Assembly (NCBI GenBank): GCA_013298265.1
Contig: JAAFHE010000094.1
Span: 1-9,605, forward strand
DNA length: 9,605 bases
Source of the DNA: Lysobacterales bacterium
GTDB lineage: Bacteria; Pseudomonadota; Gammaproteobacteria; Xanthomonadales; Rhodanobacteraceae
Direction: 5' to 3'
In this document: one piece after another, positions 1-8,168 of the stretch
Layout: every line of letters begins with the position of its first letter
How positions within the stretch are numbered: position 1 is the stretch's first letter
Notes under the pieces: model-generated
Databases searched by the model: none
What the model was told of the DNA's origin: nothing
The model's input: only the letters and a program-made list of their open reading frames with translations
Made by a program: the position numbers and the translations under genes

Positions 1-216
1 ACTGCGGTCGAGTTGCTGCACCATCGCTTCAAGGCCGAGCTGAAGATTGCCCAGGCCGCCGAACGCGCTCACGGCGTCGTCCACGTCGACGCGCAGGATG
101 CTTGCGATGCTGGCTTCGAGTGCGGCGGTATCCTGGCTGCCGCTGGTTGCCGTTGCACGCACGAGCGCGGCGGCCTGGAACACGCCGGCCAATGCGATGA
201 CTTGAGCTTCGTTCAT
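1..216 (-). CDS. hflD: HflD, lysogenization regulator homologue (N-terminal part, cut by window edge)
   Basis: Only the first 72 codons are present; the gene runs off the left edge. The N-terminus (MNEAQVIALAGVFQAAALVR) matches the HflD pattern of a short start, an LAG-(I/V) motif and Q-x-A-x-LV. About residues 49-63 (SAFGGLGNLQLGLEA) correspond to the family's AVFGG..NLR.GLE block. In E. coli HflD is a small, mostly helical, peripherally membrane-associated protein that modulates phage lambda CII; its role in the host is not settled. The ATG lies 4 bases after the mnmA stop, with an AAGGA ribosome-binding site inside the end of mnmA, 7 bases upstream, so translation is probably coupled to mnmA. 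The nudJ-mnmA-hflD order is the same as in E. coli, where purB follows. That context supports the call as much as the partial protein does. Activity cannot be judged from the fragment. Confidence 0.88.
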   Translation of the reverse strand, partial: MNEAQVIALAGVFQAAALVRATATSGSQDTAALEASIASILRVDVDDAVSAFGGLGNLQLGLEAMVQQLDRS

Positions 217-220
217 GCCT

Positions 221-1333
221 TCATCCTTGTGCTGAAAGCCCGCCGTAGGGCGCATCGGTGGCCGCGATCACCGCGCCGCCGAGGCATTCCTCGCCTGTGT
301 AGAACACGACGGACTGGCCCGGCGTGACCGCGCGCTGTGCTTCGTCGAAATGCACGTTGAGGCCGGTGCCGGCAAATTCCAGGGTGCAGGTTTGGTCGGC
401 CTGGCGATAGCGTGTCCTGGCCGTGCAGCGCAGCCCGTCTGCAGGTGCTACGCCGGCGGTCCAGCTGGCTTCATCCGCGCGCAGCCGGCACGAGTCCAGC
501 CACTGATTGCTGTTGCCCTGGGCGACGATGAGCCGGCGCGTCGCGACGTCCTTTCCGACAACATACCAAGGTTGGCTGTCCGCATCGCGGCGTCCGCCGA
601 TGCCCAGACCCTGGCGCTGGCCCAGCGTGTAGTACATGACGCCCTGGTGCTCGCCGACAGCAACACCTTCCGGCGTGACGATCTCGCCGGCCTGGGCCGG
701 GATGTACTGCGCCAGGAACTCGCGGAAATCACGCTCGCCGATGAAGCAGATGCCGGTGGAATCTTTCTTGGCGTGAGTGACCAGGCCGGCCTCGCGCGCG
801 AGCTCGCGCACCTGTGGCTTGGGCAGCTCGCCGACCGGGAATTCAGTGGCGGCGAGCTGGGCCTGGCCCAGTGTGTACAGAAAGTAGCTCTGGTCCTTGT
901 TGTCGTCGCGGCCGCGCAGCAGGCGGTAGCGCCCGTCGGCCTCGTCGACTCGGGCGTAGTGCCCGGTCGCGATCTTGTCGGCGCCGAGTTCGTGGGCCTG
1001 GTCGAGAAAGGTGCGGAACTTGATCTCGCGATTGCATAGCACGTCCGGATTCGGCGTACGGCCGGCGCGATACTCGGCCAGGAAATGCGTGAACACCTGG
1101 TTCCAGTATTCGCTGGAGAAATTGCGTGTATGAAACGGCAGGTCGAGCGCGGCACAGACGCGCAGTGCGTCCAGACGGTCGCGGTCGGCATCGCATTCGC
1201 CGAGGCGGCCGTCGTCCTCCCAGTTCTTCATGAACAGCCCGGCAACCCGGCGCCCCTGGCGCTTGAGCAGCAAGGCCGCGACAGACGAGTCCACGCCGCC
1301 GGACACGCCGACCATGATCAGCGAGCCGCTCAT
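221..1333 (-). CDS. mnmA: MnmA, tRNA-specific 2-thiouridylase
   Basis: A cytoplasmic enzyme that uses ATP and persulfide sulfur (from IscS via the Tus relay or an equivalent) to thiolate U34 at C2 in tRNA-Lys, tRNA-Glu and tRNA-Gln, part of the mnm5s2U wobble modification. The predicted 370 residues compare with 368 in E. coli. The N-terminal PP-loop SGGVDSS sits at residues 11-17. The two catalytic cysteines are C100 in [13 protein letters not shown] and C196 in [10 protein letters not shown], with D97 nearby. The [10 protein letters not shown] stretch of the central domain and a C-terminal beta-barrel region follow. The open frame extends upstream to 1621, but the extra 96 codons lie inside the Nudix gene and look non-coding. 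The ATG chosen at 1333 overlaps the Nudix stop as ATGA and puts the PP-loop at its usual distance from the start. It is the middle gene of the nudJ-mnmA-hflD operon. All expected catalytic residues are present. Confidence 0.97.
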   Translation of the reverse strand: MSGSLIMVGVSGGVDSSVAALLLKRQGRRVAGLFMKNWEDDGRLGECDADRDRLDALRVCAALDLPFHTRNFSSEYWNQVFTHFLAEYRAGRTPNPDVLCNREIKFRTFLDQAHELGADKIATGHYARVDEADGRYRLLRGRDDNKDQSYFLYTLGQAQLAATEFPVGELPKPQVRELAREAGLVTHAKKDSTGICFIGERDFREFLAQYIPAQAGEIVTPEGVAVGEHQGVMYYTLGQRQGLGIGGRRDADSQPWYVVGKDVATRRLIVAQGNSNQWLDSCRLRADEASWTAGVAPADGLRCTARTRYRQADQTCTLEFAGTGLNVHFDEAQRAVTPGQSVVFYTGEECLGGAVIAATDAPYGGLSAQG

Positions 1334-1842
1334 GCGCGTTCCGGACCCGGCACCAGATGCTGCAGCAGTGACAGTGGCAGCCGTTGCCCGCCGAGCCAGG
1401 CGTCGATGCTCGCGAGGATCAGTGGACTGCGCAGGCGCGGCGTCGCCGCTTCGATCTCGGTGCGATTCATCCAGATGGCGGCTTTGATGCCGCTGTCGAG
1501 AGGCTGCTGCGGGTGATGGCGCACGGGTCGCGCGGCGAAGGTAAAGCGCAGGAAGTGCCGATCGAGTTCGGGATTCACCCATTGATGAATGCCCACCAGG
1601 CAGTCCAGTTCCACCTCCCACCGGGTCTCCTCACGGGTTTCGCGGCGCGCGGCATCGGCGAGGGACTCGCCGGGCTCCAGATGTCCGGCCGGCTGGTTCA
1701 GCAGCAGGCGGCCGCGGATCTCCTCTTCGACGATCAGATAGCGGTCGTCCTTGGGCACGATAGTCGCAACGGTCACGCGGGGGCGCCAGACGAGGTCGTC
1801 CTCTGCCTCCGGTTTTGGGTTTTCCGGGGTCATTCCCGGCAT
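1330..1842 (-). CDS. nudJ: NudJ-like Nudix hydrolase
   Basis: A Nudix pyrophosphohydrolase resembling E. coli NudJ, which hydrolyses nucleoside tri- and diphosphates and the thiamine precursor HMP-PP. The family traits visible are [10 protein letters not shown] near the start, [15 protein letters not shown] leading into the Nudix box (G53, E59, R67-E68, E71-E72), [15 protein letters not shown] at about 86-100, and [21 protein letters not shown] near the end. These match the whole length of NudJ (153 residues in E. coli, 170 here). In the Nudix signature GX5EX7REUXEEXGU, the final Gly is replaced by Arg (R74, EETRW); the metal-binding Glu residues are intact, so it is probably active. The start is uncertain: ATG at 1842 or ATG at 1833, neither with a good Shine-Dalgarno. 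A TTG at 1881 is also in frame but less likely. The stop overlaps the mnmA start (ATGA), indicating translational coupling. The substrate cannot be told from sequence. Confidence 0.9.
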   Translation of the reverse strand: MPGMTPENPKPEAEDDLVWRPRVTVATIVPKDDRYLIVEEEIRGRLLLNQPAGHLEPGESLADAARRETREETRWEVELDCLVGIHQWVNPELDRHFLRFTFAARPVRHHPQQPLDSGIKAAIWMNRTEIEAATPRLRSPLILASIDAWLGGQRLPLSLLQHLVPGPERA

Positions 1843-1856
1843 GTTACACGAGCAAC

Positions 1857-1892
1857 GGCTGCGCTCCGGCGGACCTTGCAAACGGCGCAGCC
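1857..1892. repeat. 8-bp perfect inverted repeat in the nudJ/clpS divergent promoter region
   Basis: GGCTGCGC at 1857-1864 is the exact reverse complement of GCGCAGCC at 1885-1892, with a 20-base spacer that contains the small palindrome TTGCAA. It lies between the divergent nudJ-like and clpS genes, and its right arm falls where the -35 element of the proposed clpS promoter would be. It could be a protein-binding operator or a hairpin in a transcript running towards nudJ. In DNA this GC-rich, an 8-bp repeat can also occur by chance. Confidence 0.4.
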
Positions 1893-1909
1893 ACCTCCAT
1901 TAGCGGCGC

Positions 1910-1915
1910 TATACT
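1910..1915 (+). promoter_or_regulatory. Putative -10 element for clpS-clpA
   Basis: TATACT matches the sigma70 -10 consensus TATAAT at five of six positions in otherwise GC-rich DNA. It lies 28 bases upstream of the clpS start, which would give a leader of roughly 20 bases. No good -35 sits 16-18 bases upstream; TTGCAA at 1876-1881 is too far away, at 28 bases. The call rests on the -10 alone plus the position. Confidence 0.4.
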
Positions 1916-1943
1916 CGATGCAGGCCAGGAATGCGGCGGACCA

Positions 1944-2270
1944 ATGTCAGGCAATACCGAACACAGACCGGATCACGAACATGGCATTGCGGTGGAGGAA
2001 GCGCGGCCGGAAGTGGCGCGACCGCCGATGTACCAGGTTCTGTTGCTGAACGACGACTACACGCCGATGGACTTCGTGGTCCATATCCTGCAGTCCTTTT
2101 TCGGCCTCACGTACGAGAACGCTCACGAAGTAATGCTCAGTGTGCATTTGCGCGGACGCGGGGTTTGCGGTCTGTATACGCGCGAGATAGCGGAGACGAA
2201 AGTCACCCAGGTCAACGAGTTTGCGCGTTCCAACCACCATCCATTGTTGTGCACCATGGAAAAAGCCTGA
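1944..2270 (+). CDS. clpS: ClpS, N-degron adaptor of the ClpAP protease
   Basis: A small cytoplasmic adaptor that binds N-terminal Leu, Phe, Tyr or Trp of substrates and hands them to ClpA. The predicted 108 residues compare with 106 in E. coli. The first 25 or so residues are the flexible, charged N-terminal extension. The core starts at [19 protein letters not shown]36, D37, D38 and H68 correspond to the E. coli residues N34, D35, D36 and H66 that hold the alpha-amino group; M42, V45 and M64 match the hydrophobic pocket residues. [12 protein letters not shown] and [10 protein letters not shown] close the family pattern. The frame is open upstream to 1815, but that part overlaps the divergent promoter and does not resemble ClpS, so the ATG at 1944 is chosen; GCGGA just upstream is a weak ribosome-binding site. 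clpA follows 41 bases later on the same strand, as is usual in proteobacteria. No expected residue is missing. Confidence 0.97.
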   Translation: MSGNTEHRPDHEHGIAVEEARPEVARPPMYQVLLLNDDYTPMDFVVHILQSFFGLTYENAHEVMLSVHLRGRGVCGLYTREIAETKVTQVNEFARSNHHPLLCTMEKA

Positions 2271-2311
2271 GTGGTTCCCATCTCCGGCGCATCCTGATAC
2301 AGGGGTAAGGC

Positions 2312-4591
2312 ATGTTCAGCAAAGACCTCGAACTCACCATTGGCCAGTGCTACAAGGACGCGCGCGAGCAGCGCCACGAATTCATGACCGTGGAGCACTT
2401 GCTGCTGGCTCTTCTCGAAAACCCGTCCGCTGCGGCAGTGCTGCGCGCCTGCGGCGCGGATATCGCCAAGCTAGGCAAGGAACTCAAGGCGATCATCGCC
2501 GAAACCGTGCCGGTGCTTCCGCCCAGTGACGAACGCGACACGCAGCCCACGCTGGGCTTCCAGCGCGTCCTGCAGCGCGCCGTCTACCATGTGCAGTCCT
2601 CGGGCCGCAAGGAAGTCACCGGCGCCAACGTGCTGGTCGCGATCTTCGGCGAAAAGGACTCCCATGCCGTGTATTTCCTCAATCAGCAGGAAATTACGCG
2701 CCTGGATGTCGTCAACTACATCTCCCACGGCATCGCCAAGATCGGACACGAGCCGCAGCCTCAGCCCGGCGTCGGCAGCGGCGAGCGTGAGGCCGAGGAA
2801 GGCGGCGAGCCCAAGGGCAACCCACTGACCGAATTCGCATCCAACCTCAACGATCTCGCGCGCCAGGGCAAGATCGATCCGCTGATTGGCCGCGCCGAGG
2901 AGGTCGAGCGCACCATCCAGGTGCTGTGCCGTCGGCGCAAGAACAATCCGCTCTACGTGGGCGAGGCCGGCGTCGGCAAGACCGCACTCGCCGAGGGCCT
3001 GGCCAAGCGCATCGTTGAGAACGATGTGCCGGAGGTCCTCAAGGATGCGACGATCTATGCGCTTGATCTCGGCGCGCTCGTCGCCGGCACCAAGTACCGC
3101 GGCGATTTCGAGAAGCGCCTCAAGGCTGTCATCGGCCAGCTCAAGAAGGAGCCGCAGGCAGTGCTGTTCATCGACGAAATCCACACCATCATCGGTGCAG
3201 GCTCGGCGTCGGGCGGTACGATGGACGCGTCCAACCTGATCAAACCCATGCTTGCGTCGGGCGAGATCCGCTGCATCGGTTCGACCACGTTCCAGGAATA
3301 CCGCGCGATCTTCGAAAAGGACCGCGCGCTCGCGCGGCGCTTCCAGAAGATCGACATCGTCGAGCCGTCGATAGCGGATTCGTTCGAGATCCTGAAAGGG
3401 CTGCGTTCACGCTTCGAGGAACATCACAACGTCGAATACACCAACAACGCACTGATGGCTGCGGTCAATCTGTCGGTCAAGCACATCGCCGACCGACTCT
3501 TGCCGGACAAAGCCATTGATGTGATCGACGAGGCCGGCGCTCGGCAGCGGCTGGTACCCGAGGATGAACGCAAGAACGTCGTCGACGTACCCGAGATCGA
3601 GTTCATCGTTGCGCGCATGGCACGGATCCCGCCCAAGCAGGTCTCGGCTTCCGACCGCGACGTGCTGCGCAACCTCGACCGCAACCTCAAGATGGTCGTG
3701 TTTGGCCAGGATCAGGCTATCGACTCACTGGCCGGCGCGATCAAGATGGCGCGCTCCGGACTGGGCAATTCGTCCAAGCCCATCGGCTGCTTCCTGCTTG
3801 CCGGGCCGACCGGCGTGGGCAAGACGGAAGTCACCCGCCAGCTTGCGATGCATCTTGGCATCGAACTGATCCGCTTCGACATGTCCGAATACATGGAAGC
3901 GCATTCGGTGTCGCGCCTGATCGGTGCGCCGCCGGGCTACGTCGGTTTCGACCAGGGTGGACTGCTGACCGAGCAGATCGTCAAGCATCCGCACTGCGTA
4001 TTGTTGCTTGACGAGATCGAGAAGGCGCATCCGGATGTGTTCAACATCCTCCTGCAGGTCATGGACCGGGGCGCGCTGACCGACACGAATGGGCGTGAGG
4101 CGAACTTCAAGAACGTGATCGTGGTGATGACGACCAACGCCGGTGCGACCCTGGCCGCGCGCCGCACGATCGGTTTCGTTGCGCAGAACCATGCGACCGA
4201 CGCGATGGAAGCGATCCGCCGTCAGTTCACGCCAGAATTCCGCAACCGCCTCGATGCGATCGTGCAGTTCGGCGCGCTGGACATCGATCACATTCTCCGG
4301 GTTGTGGACAAGTTCCTGATCGAGCTGGAATCCCAGTTGCACGAGAAGCACGTGTCGCTGCATGTCGACCAGGATGCGAGGCGCTGGCTGGCCGAACATG
4401 GCTTCGACCCGCAGATGGGGGCGCGACCGATGGCCCGCGTCATCCAGGACAACGTCAAGCGCGCGCTGGCCGACGAACTGCTGTTCGGCAAGCTGGTCGA
4501 CGGCGGCCGGGTCTTACTGTCCATCACCGACGACGGCAAGCTCGACGTACGTACCGAGGTCACCGAGCAACTGGCCGCCGTCGTCGACTGA
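2312..4591 (+). CDS. clpA: ClpA, AAA+ unfoldase subunit of ClpAP protease
   Basis: A hexameric ATP-driven unfoldase that threads substrates, including those delivered by ClpS, into the ClpP chamber. The predicted 759 residues compare with 758 in E. coli. Residues 1-145 form the Clp N-domain, which docks ClpS (MFSKDLELTI..A...R.EFMTVEHLLLALL). A charged, Gly-rich linker covers about 147-170. AAA+ module D1 has Walker A GEAGVGKT at 217-224, pore loop KYRGDFE at 261-267 and Walker B VLFIDE at 284-289. Module D2 has Walker A GPTGVGKT at 498-505, pore loop GYVG at 542-545, Walker B VLLLDE at 563-568 and sensor-2 GARP at 703-706. The ClpP-docking tripeptide is IGF at 620-622; E. coli ClpA has IGL there and ClpX has IGF. 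There is no ClpB-type coiled-coil middle domain, which rules out ClpB. AGGGG lies 6 bases before the ATG. The gene is presumably co-transcribed with clpS; no clpP is in the window. Confidence 0.98.
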   Translation: MFSKDLELTIGQCYKDAREQRHEFMTVEHLLLALLENPSAAAVLRACGADIAKLGKELKAIIAETVPVLPPSDERDTQPTLGFQRVLQRAVYHVQSSGRKEVTGANVLVAIFGEKDSHAVYFLNQQEITRLDVVNYISHGIAKIGHEPQPQPGVGSGEREAEEGGEPKGNPLTEFASNLNDLARQGKIDPLIGRAEEVERTIQVLCRRRKNNPLYVGEAGVGKTALAEGLAKRIVENDVPEVLKDATIYALDLGALVAGTKYRGDFEKRLKAVIGQLKKEPQAVLFIDEIHTIIGAGSASGGTMDASNLIKPMLASGEIRCIGSTTFQEYRAIFEKDRALARRFQKIDIVEPSIADSFEILKGLRSRFEEHHNVEYTNNALMAAVNLSVKHIADRLLPDKAIDVIDEAGARQRLVPEDERKNVVDVPEIEFIVARMARIPPKQVSASDRDVLRNLDRNLKMVVFGQDQAIDSLAGAIKMARSGLGNSSKPIGCFLLAGPTGVGKTEVTRQLAMHLGIELIRFDMSEYMEAHSVSRLIGAPPGYVGFDQGGLLTEQIVKHPHCVLLLDEIEKAHPDVFNILLQVMDRGALTDTNGREANFKNVIVVMTTNAGATLAARRTIGFVAQNHATDAMEAIRRQFTPEFRNRLDAIVQFGALDIDHILRVVDKFLIELESQLHEKHVSLHVDQDARRWLAEHGFDPQMGARPMARVIQDNVKRALADELLFGKLVDGGRVLLSITDDGKLDVRTEVTEQLAAVVD

Positions 4592-4618
4592 GGCGCGAAG
4601 TGGCAGGCGAACAAAGCA

Positions 4619-4645
4619 GAAGGCCCGGACAGGTTCCGGGCCTTC
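4619..4645 (+). terminator. Hairpin terminator after clpA, probably bidirectional
   Basis: GAAGGCCCGGA (4619-4629) pairs perfectly over 11 bp with TCCGGGCCTTC (4635-4645) around the 5-base loop CAGGT. It begins 27 bases after the clpA stop. The plus-strand tail is poor in T (CTGGT), but the minus-strand tail reads TGCTTTGTT, so the same hairpin may also end transcripts arriving from infA, whose stop lies about 170 bases away. Confidence 0.75.
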
Positions 4646-4705
4646 CTGGTCAGCAGTGTGTCGACACGCAGCCTGCCGCAGCGATCAGGGATGGATCGCG
4701 TAAGC

Positions 4706-4737
4706 GATGGAGAAAGGCGTTTTTCCACTTTCCCATC
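4706..4737. repeat. Imperfect inverted repeat between clpA and infA
   Basis: GATGG-A-GAAAG (4706-4716) pairs with CTTTCCCATC (4728-4737) over 10 bp with a single bulged A, leaving an 11-base loop. It lies beyond the clpA terminator and about 80 bases past the infA stop on the other strand. It is not followed by a T-run on either strand, so it is not an obvious terminator. It may be a structured 3' end for the infA transcript. The rest of the 224-base gap holds a short GC hairpin (4779-4795) and no tRNA or gene. Confidence 0.35.
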
Positions 4738-4815
4738 AACCTGCCGGTGCTGCCGCGCGCTGTGACGGGGCAGTGAGCCCGCGTCGAGGACGCGGCGGCG
4801 CCGCGCCTGCCTGGC

Positions 4816-5034
4816 TTACTTCATGCGGTAGGTGATGCGACCCTTGGTCAGGTCGTAAGGCGTCATCTCGCACTTGACCTTGTCGCCGGTCAGGATGCGG
4901 ATGTAGTTCTTGCGCATGCGGCCCGAAATGTGGGCGGTGACCACGTGGCCGTTTTCCAGCTTCACGCGGAACATGGTGTTGGGCAGGGTTTCAAGCACCG
5001 TGCCTTCCATCTCGATGACATCGTCTTTGGACAT
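4816..5034 (-). CDS. infA: Translation initiation factor IF-1
   Basis: IF-1 is an essential single OB-fold protein that binds the A site of the 30S subunit during initiation. The predicted 72 residues have the standard bacterial length. Nearly the whole sequence is canonical: [40 protein letters not shown], then [20 protein letters not shown]. The frame continues upstream to 5679, but that is read-through into the aat region; the ATG at 5034 gives the family N-terminus ([11 protein letters not shown]) and follows GAAGG at a short spacing. The gene stands alone: a terminator for aat lies 122-149 bases upstream, so infA needs its own promoter in the intervening stretch, where I could not identify clear -35 and -10 boxes. 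In E. coli infA also lies between clpA and aat, with the tRNA gene serW next to it; no tRNA is visible here. C55 replaces a position that is Val in E. coli, which is unlikely to matter. Confidence 0.98.
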   Translation of the reverse strand: MSKDDVIEMEGTVLETLPNTMFRVKLENGHVVTAHISGRMRKNYIRILTGDKVKCEMTPYDLTKGRITYRMK

Positions 5035-5155
5035 TGGCCCTTCGTTTTGGCTGTGACCGGACAAGAATCCGAAAGAAACGGGTTTCCTGGCACGCTCATT
5101 GGGTAAATCCCCGAACTGACTGCCCGGCTGCGCAGGCGGCAACCGCAACGGGCAA

Positions 5156-5183
5156 TGAAAAAGGGCGAGTCTGGCCCTTTTCA
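5156..5183 (-). terminator. Intrinsic terminator after aat
   Basis: On the minus strand AAAAGGGC pairs with GCCCTTTT around a 7-base loop (CAGACTC), and the 3' arm runs into five T's in total. Flanking TGA/TCA bases can extend the stem across a one-base bulge. It begins 54 bases after the aat stop and lies upstream of infA, so it ends the trxB-acyltransferase-aat transcript and insulates infA from it. Confidence 0.8.
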
Positions 5184-5237
5184 AGTCCCTGGTCGGAGCG
5201 GCGCGGGATGATGCCATGTTGGCGCCGTTACGGGAAG

Positions 5238-5987
5238 CTAAGGCGTGCCTGCGGCGGCGGTTTGGGCCAGTTGCGCCGGCCGCAGGGCGTCGAACGCGCC
5301 ATGCCAAGGGCCGATGCGGCCCGGCTGGCTCACGAGCCCGGCGATCCGCTCGCAGAACTCGGGCCGCGGCAGCTCCTGCGCACCCAGAGTCTGCAGATGG
5401 CCGGAGCTGACCTGGGCATCGATCAGCGGCCAGCCCCATTCGCGTAGGCGCCAGGCCAGGGCGAGCAGGGCGACTTTCGAGGCACCGCTCGCTCGACTGA
5501 ACATGGATTCGCCGTAGAACATGCGGCCCACGGCGACGCCGTAGATGCCGCCGACCAAGGTGTTGCCCGCATAGACCTCGACGGAATGGGCATGGCCCAG
5601 CGCATGCAGCTGCTCGTAGGCGCCCAGCATCGCGGGCGTGATCCAGGTGCCGGAATGGCCGTCCCTCGGTGCGGCGCACTCACGCATCACAGCGGCGAAG
5701 TCGCGGTCCGCGACCAGTTGCCAGTCGCAGCTACGCAGCCAGCGCGCGAGGCGACGCGGTACGTGCATCGCCTGTGTCGCGAACACCATGCGGGGGTCCG
5801 GCGACCACCAAAGGACGGGTTCTCCTGGCGAAAACCACGGGAAGATGCCTTGCGCATAGGCGCGCAGCAGCCGCGCCGGACGCAGGTCGCCGCCCGCGGC
5901 GAGCAGGCCGTTGGGTTCGCGCAGCGCGGTTTCCACGGCGGGGAATGCTTCGTCGCCGCCAACGCGAAGGATCGGGATGCGGATCAT
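5238..5987 (-). CDS. aat: Aat, leucyl/phenylalanyl-tRNA-protein transferase
   Basis: A cytoplasmic enzyme that moves Leu or Phe from aminoacyl-tRNA to proteins with N-terminal Lys or Arg, creating a primary N-degron for ClpS/ClpAP. The predicted 249 residues compare with 234 in E. coli. Motifs in order: [12 protein letters not shown] (24-35), [20 protein letters not shown] (47-66), TWIT (114-117), GHAHSVEV (131-138), GESMFSR (159-165) and LIDAQV (188-193). E160, D190 and Q192 correspond to E. coli E156, D186 and Q188 at the active site; W115 matches W111 of the substrate pocket. The frame is open to 6038, but the ATG at 5987 overlaps the stop of the upstream acyltransferase gene as ATGA and gives a normal N-terminus. 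The C-terminal tail (about 225-249, ending AQTAAAGTP) is a little longer than in E. coli. It is the last gene of the trxB unit, and its pathway partners clpS-clpA lie about 3 kb away on the opposite strand. Confidence 0.97.
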   Translation of the reverse strand: MIRIPILRVGGDEAFPAVETALREPNGLLAAGGDLRPARLLRAYAQGIFPWFSPGEPVLWWSPDPRMVFATQAMHVPRRLARWLRSCDWQLVADRDFAAVMRECAAPRDGHSGTWITPAMLGAYEQLHALGHAHSVEVYAGNTLVGGIYGVAVGRMFYGESMFSRASGASKVALLALAWRLREWGWPLIDAQVSSGHLQTLGAQELPRPEFCERIAGLVSQPGRIGPWHGAFDALRPAQLAQTAAAGTP

Positions 5988-7135
5988 TCGATCACCGCCA
6001 CGGCTGCGGGCGGCGTCGCGAATGGTGACTGCGCCCACAGCGATTCACCCCAGCGGCTGACCTGGACATGCTCGGCAACAAGGCTGCGTCGTATCGCCGC
6101 GCGGAAATCCGCCTGGGCGACAAAGTGGAACGAACGCGTGCGCTGCGGCAGGAAGCCGCGCGCAATCTTGTGCTGGCCCTGCGCACCGGGTTCGAAGCGC
6201 TGCAGTCCTTCACGCAGGCAGTAGGCGATGCCCTGGTAATAGCAGGTCTCGAAATGCAGCCCCGGGATCTCGTGCAGGCAGCCCCAGTAGCGGCCATAGA
6301 GCGTGGTCGCGCTGCGCAGGCAGAACGCCATCGCGACGCGCTTGCCGTGCTGACGCGCGAGGAATACCACCACCTGGCGCGGCATCGCCGTGCCGAGATG
6401 ACGCAGGAACGCTTCGGTCAGCGCGGGGTAGTTGCCCTTTTCCTCGAACGTTGCCGCGTAGCAGGCGTACACGAAGCGCCAGTCGTCGTCATCGAGTTCG
6501 TCGCCGTGCAGTGCGTCGAGTTCGACGCCCTGTGCCGCGACGCGGGCACGTTCTTGCCGCAGGTTCTTGCGTTTCTTCGGCAGCAGCGCGGCGAGAAAAT
6601 CGTCGAAGTCGCGATAGCCGTCGTTGTGCCAGTGGAATTGCCAGTCGTTGCGTTCGAGCCAGTGCTCCGGGTCGTCCGGCACGGGCTGGCCCGGCGCGGT
6701 GAAGTTCATATGGACCGAGGAAAGACCATGCCGCACGCATTCGGCGCGCAGCGCATCGAGCAGGTGCGCAGGGTCTCCCCCAAGCAGCCGCGGTCCACAG
6801 ACCGGCGAATACGGCACTGCACAGAGCAGCTTGGGGTAGTAGTCGAAACCGTGGCGCTCGAAAGCATCGGCCCAGGCCCAGTCAAACACGAACTCGCCAT
6901 GCGAGTTGGCCTTGAGATAGATCGGCGCCGCGCCGGCAAGTCGCTCGTTCTCGTACAGCGCGAGATGGTGAGGCTGCCAGCCCAGGTCGGCACGGATGCA
7001 GCCGTGCCGTTCGAGTCCGGCCAGAAAGGCGTGGGACAGGAACGGGTTGTCGTCAGGCCGCAGGGTGTCCCACGCCGCCGGCGGAATTTCGGCCAGTTGG
7101 GCGTGGAACTCGATCCGGCGGCGGTCACCGCTCAT
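5984..7135 (-). CDS. FemAB-like / GNAT-family acyltransferase (DUF482, COG3146 type)
   Basis: This 383-residue protein belongs to the widespread FemAB_like (DUF482) family, usually labelled GNAT N-acetyltransferase; its substrate is unknown as far as I am aware. Family blocks seen: NPFLSHAFLAGLE (30-42), FDWAWADAFERHG followed by YYPKLLCAVPYSPVCGPRLL (about 84-118), a basic KKRKNLRQERARV (187-199), GRYWGCL..IPGLHFETCYYQGIAYC (281-306), then FEPGAQGQHKIARGFLP (314-330). No signal peptide or membrane segment is evident, so it is probably cytoplasmic. The start lies 22 bases after the trxB stop with only a weak ribosome-binding site. The stop overlaps the aat start by 4 bases, so the two proteins are likely made together. 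FemAB enzymes use aminoacyl-tRNA, and Aat has a related fold; an aminoacyl-tRNA donor for this protein is possible but is inference only. Confidence 0.88.
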   Translation of the reverse strand: MSGDRRRIEFHAQLAEIPPAAWDTLRPDDNPFLSHAFLAGLERHGCIRADLGWQPHHLALYENERLAGAAPIYLKANSHGEFVFDWAWADAFERHGFDYYPKLLCAVPYSPVCGPRLLGGDPAHLLDALRAECVRHGLSSVHMNFTAPGQPVPDDPEHWLERNDWQFHWHNDGYRDFDDFLAALLPKKRKNLRQERARVAAQGVELDALHGDELDDDDWRFVYACYAATFEEKGNYPALTEAFLRHLGTAMPRQVVVFLARQHGKRVAMAFCLRSATTLYGRYWGCLHEIPGLHFETCYYQGIAYCLREGLQRFEPGAQGQHKIARGFLPQRTRSFHFVAQADFRAAIRRSLVAEHVQVSRWGESLWAQSPFATPPAAVAVIE

Positions 7136-7157
7136 GCGACGGCGGCCGCTGACCGCC

Positions 7158-8159
<1,002 letters not shown>

Positions 8160-8168
8160 TCATGCGAC

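Noticed and set aside
1334..1621. Upstream extension of mnmA to give a 466-residue protein
   Set aside because: The extra residues lie inside the well-supported Nudix gene in another frame, show no MnmA similarity, and are rich in Arg, Ala and Ser as expected of a GC-rich shadow frame. The ATGA overlap at 1330-1333 fixes the start.
1815..1943. Upstream extension of clpS
   Set aside because: It runs through the divergent promoter region into the nudJ start and adds non-ClpS sequence; the ATG at 1944 gives the family length.
4779..4795. Short hairpin CCGCGT/ACGCGG downstream of infA as an intrinsic terminator
   Set aside because: The stem is only 6 bp and no T-run follows on either strand.
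4592..4815. A tRNA-Ser gene between clpA and infA, as in E. coli (serW)
   Set aside because: I looked for a cloverleaf with a T-loop GGTTCRA-like motif and an acceptor stem and found none.
5035..5679. Upstream extension of infA to 287 residues
   Set aside because: It reads through the aat terminator and into aat on the wrong frame; IF-1 is 72 residues and complete from 5034.
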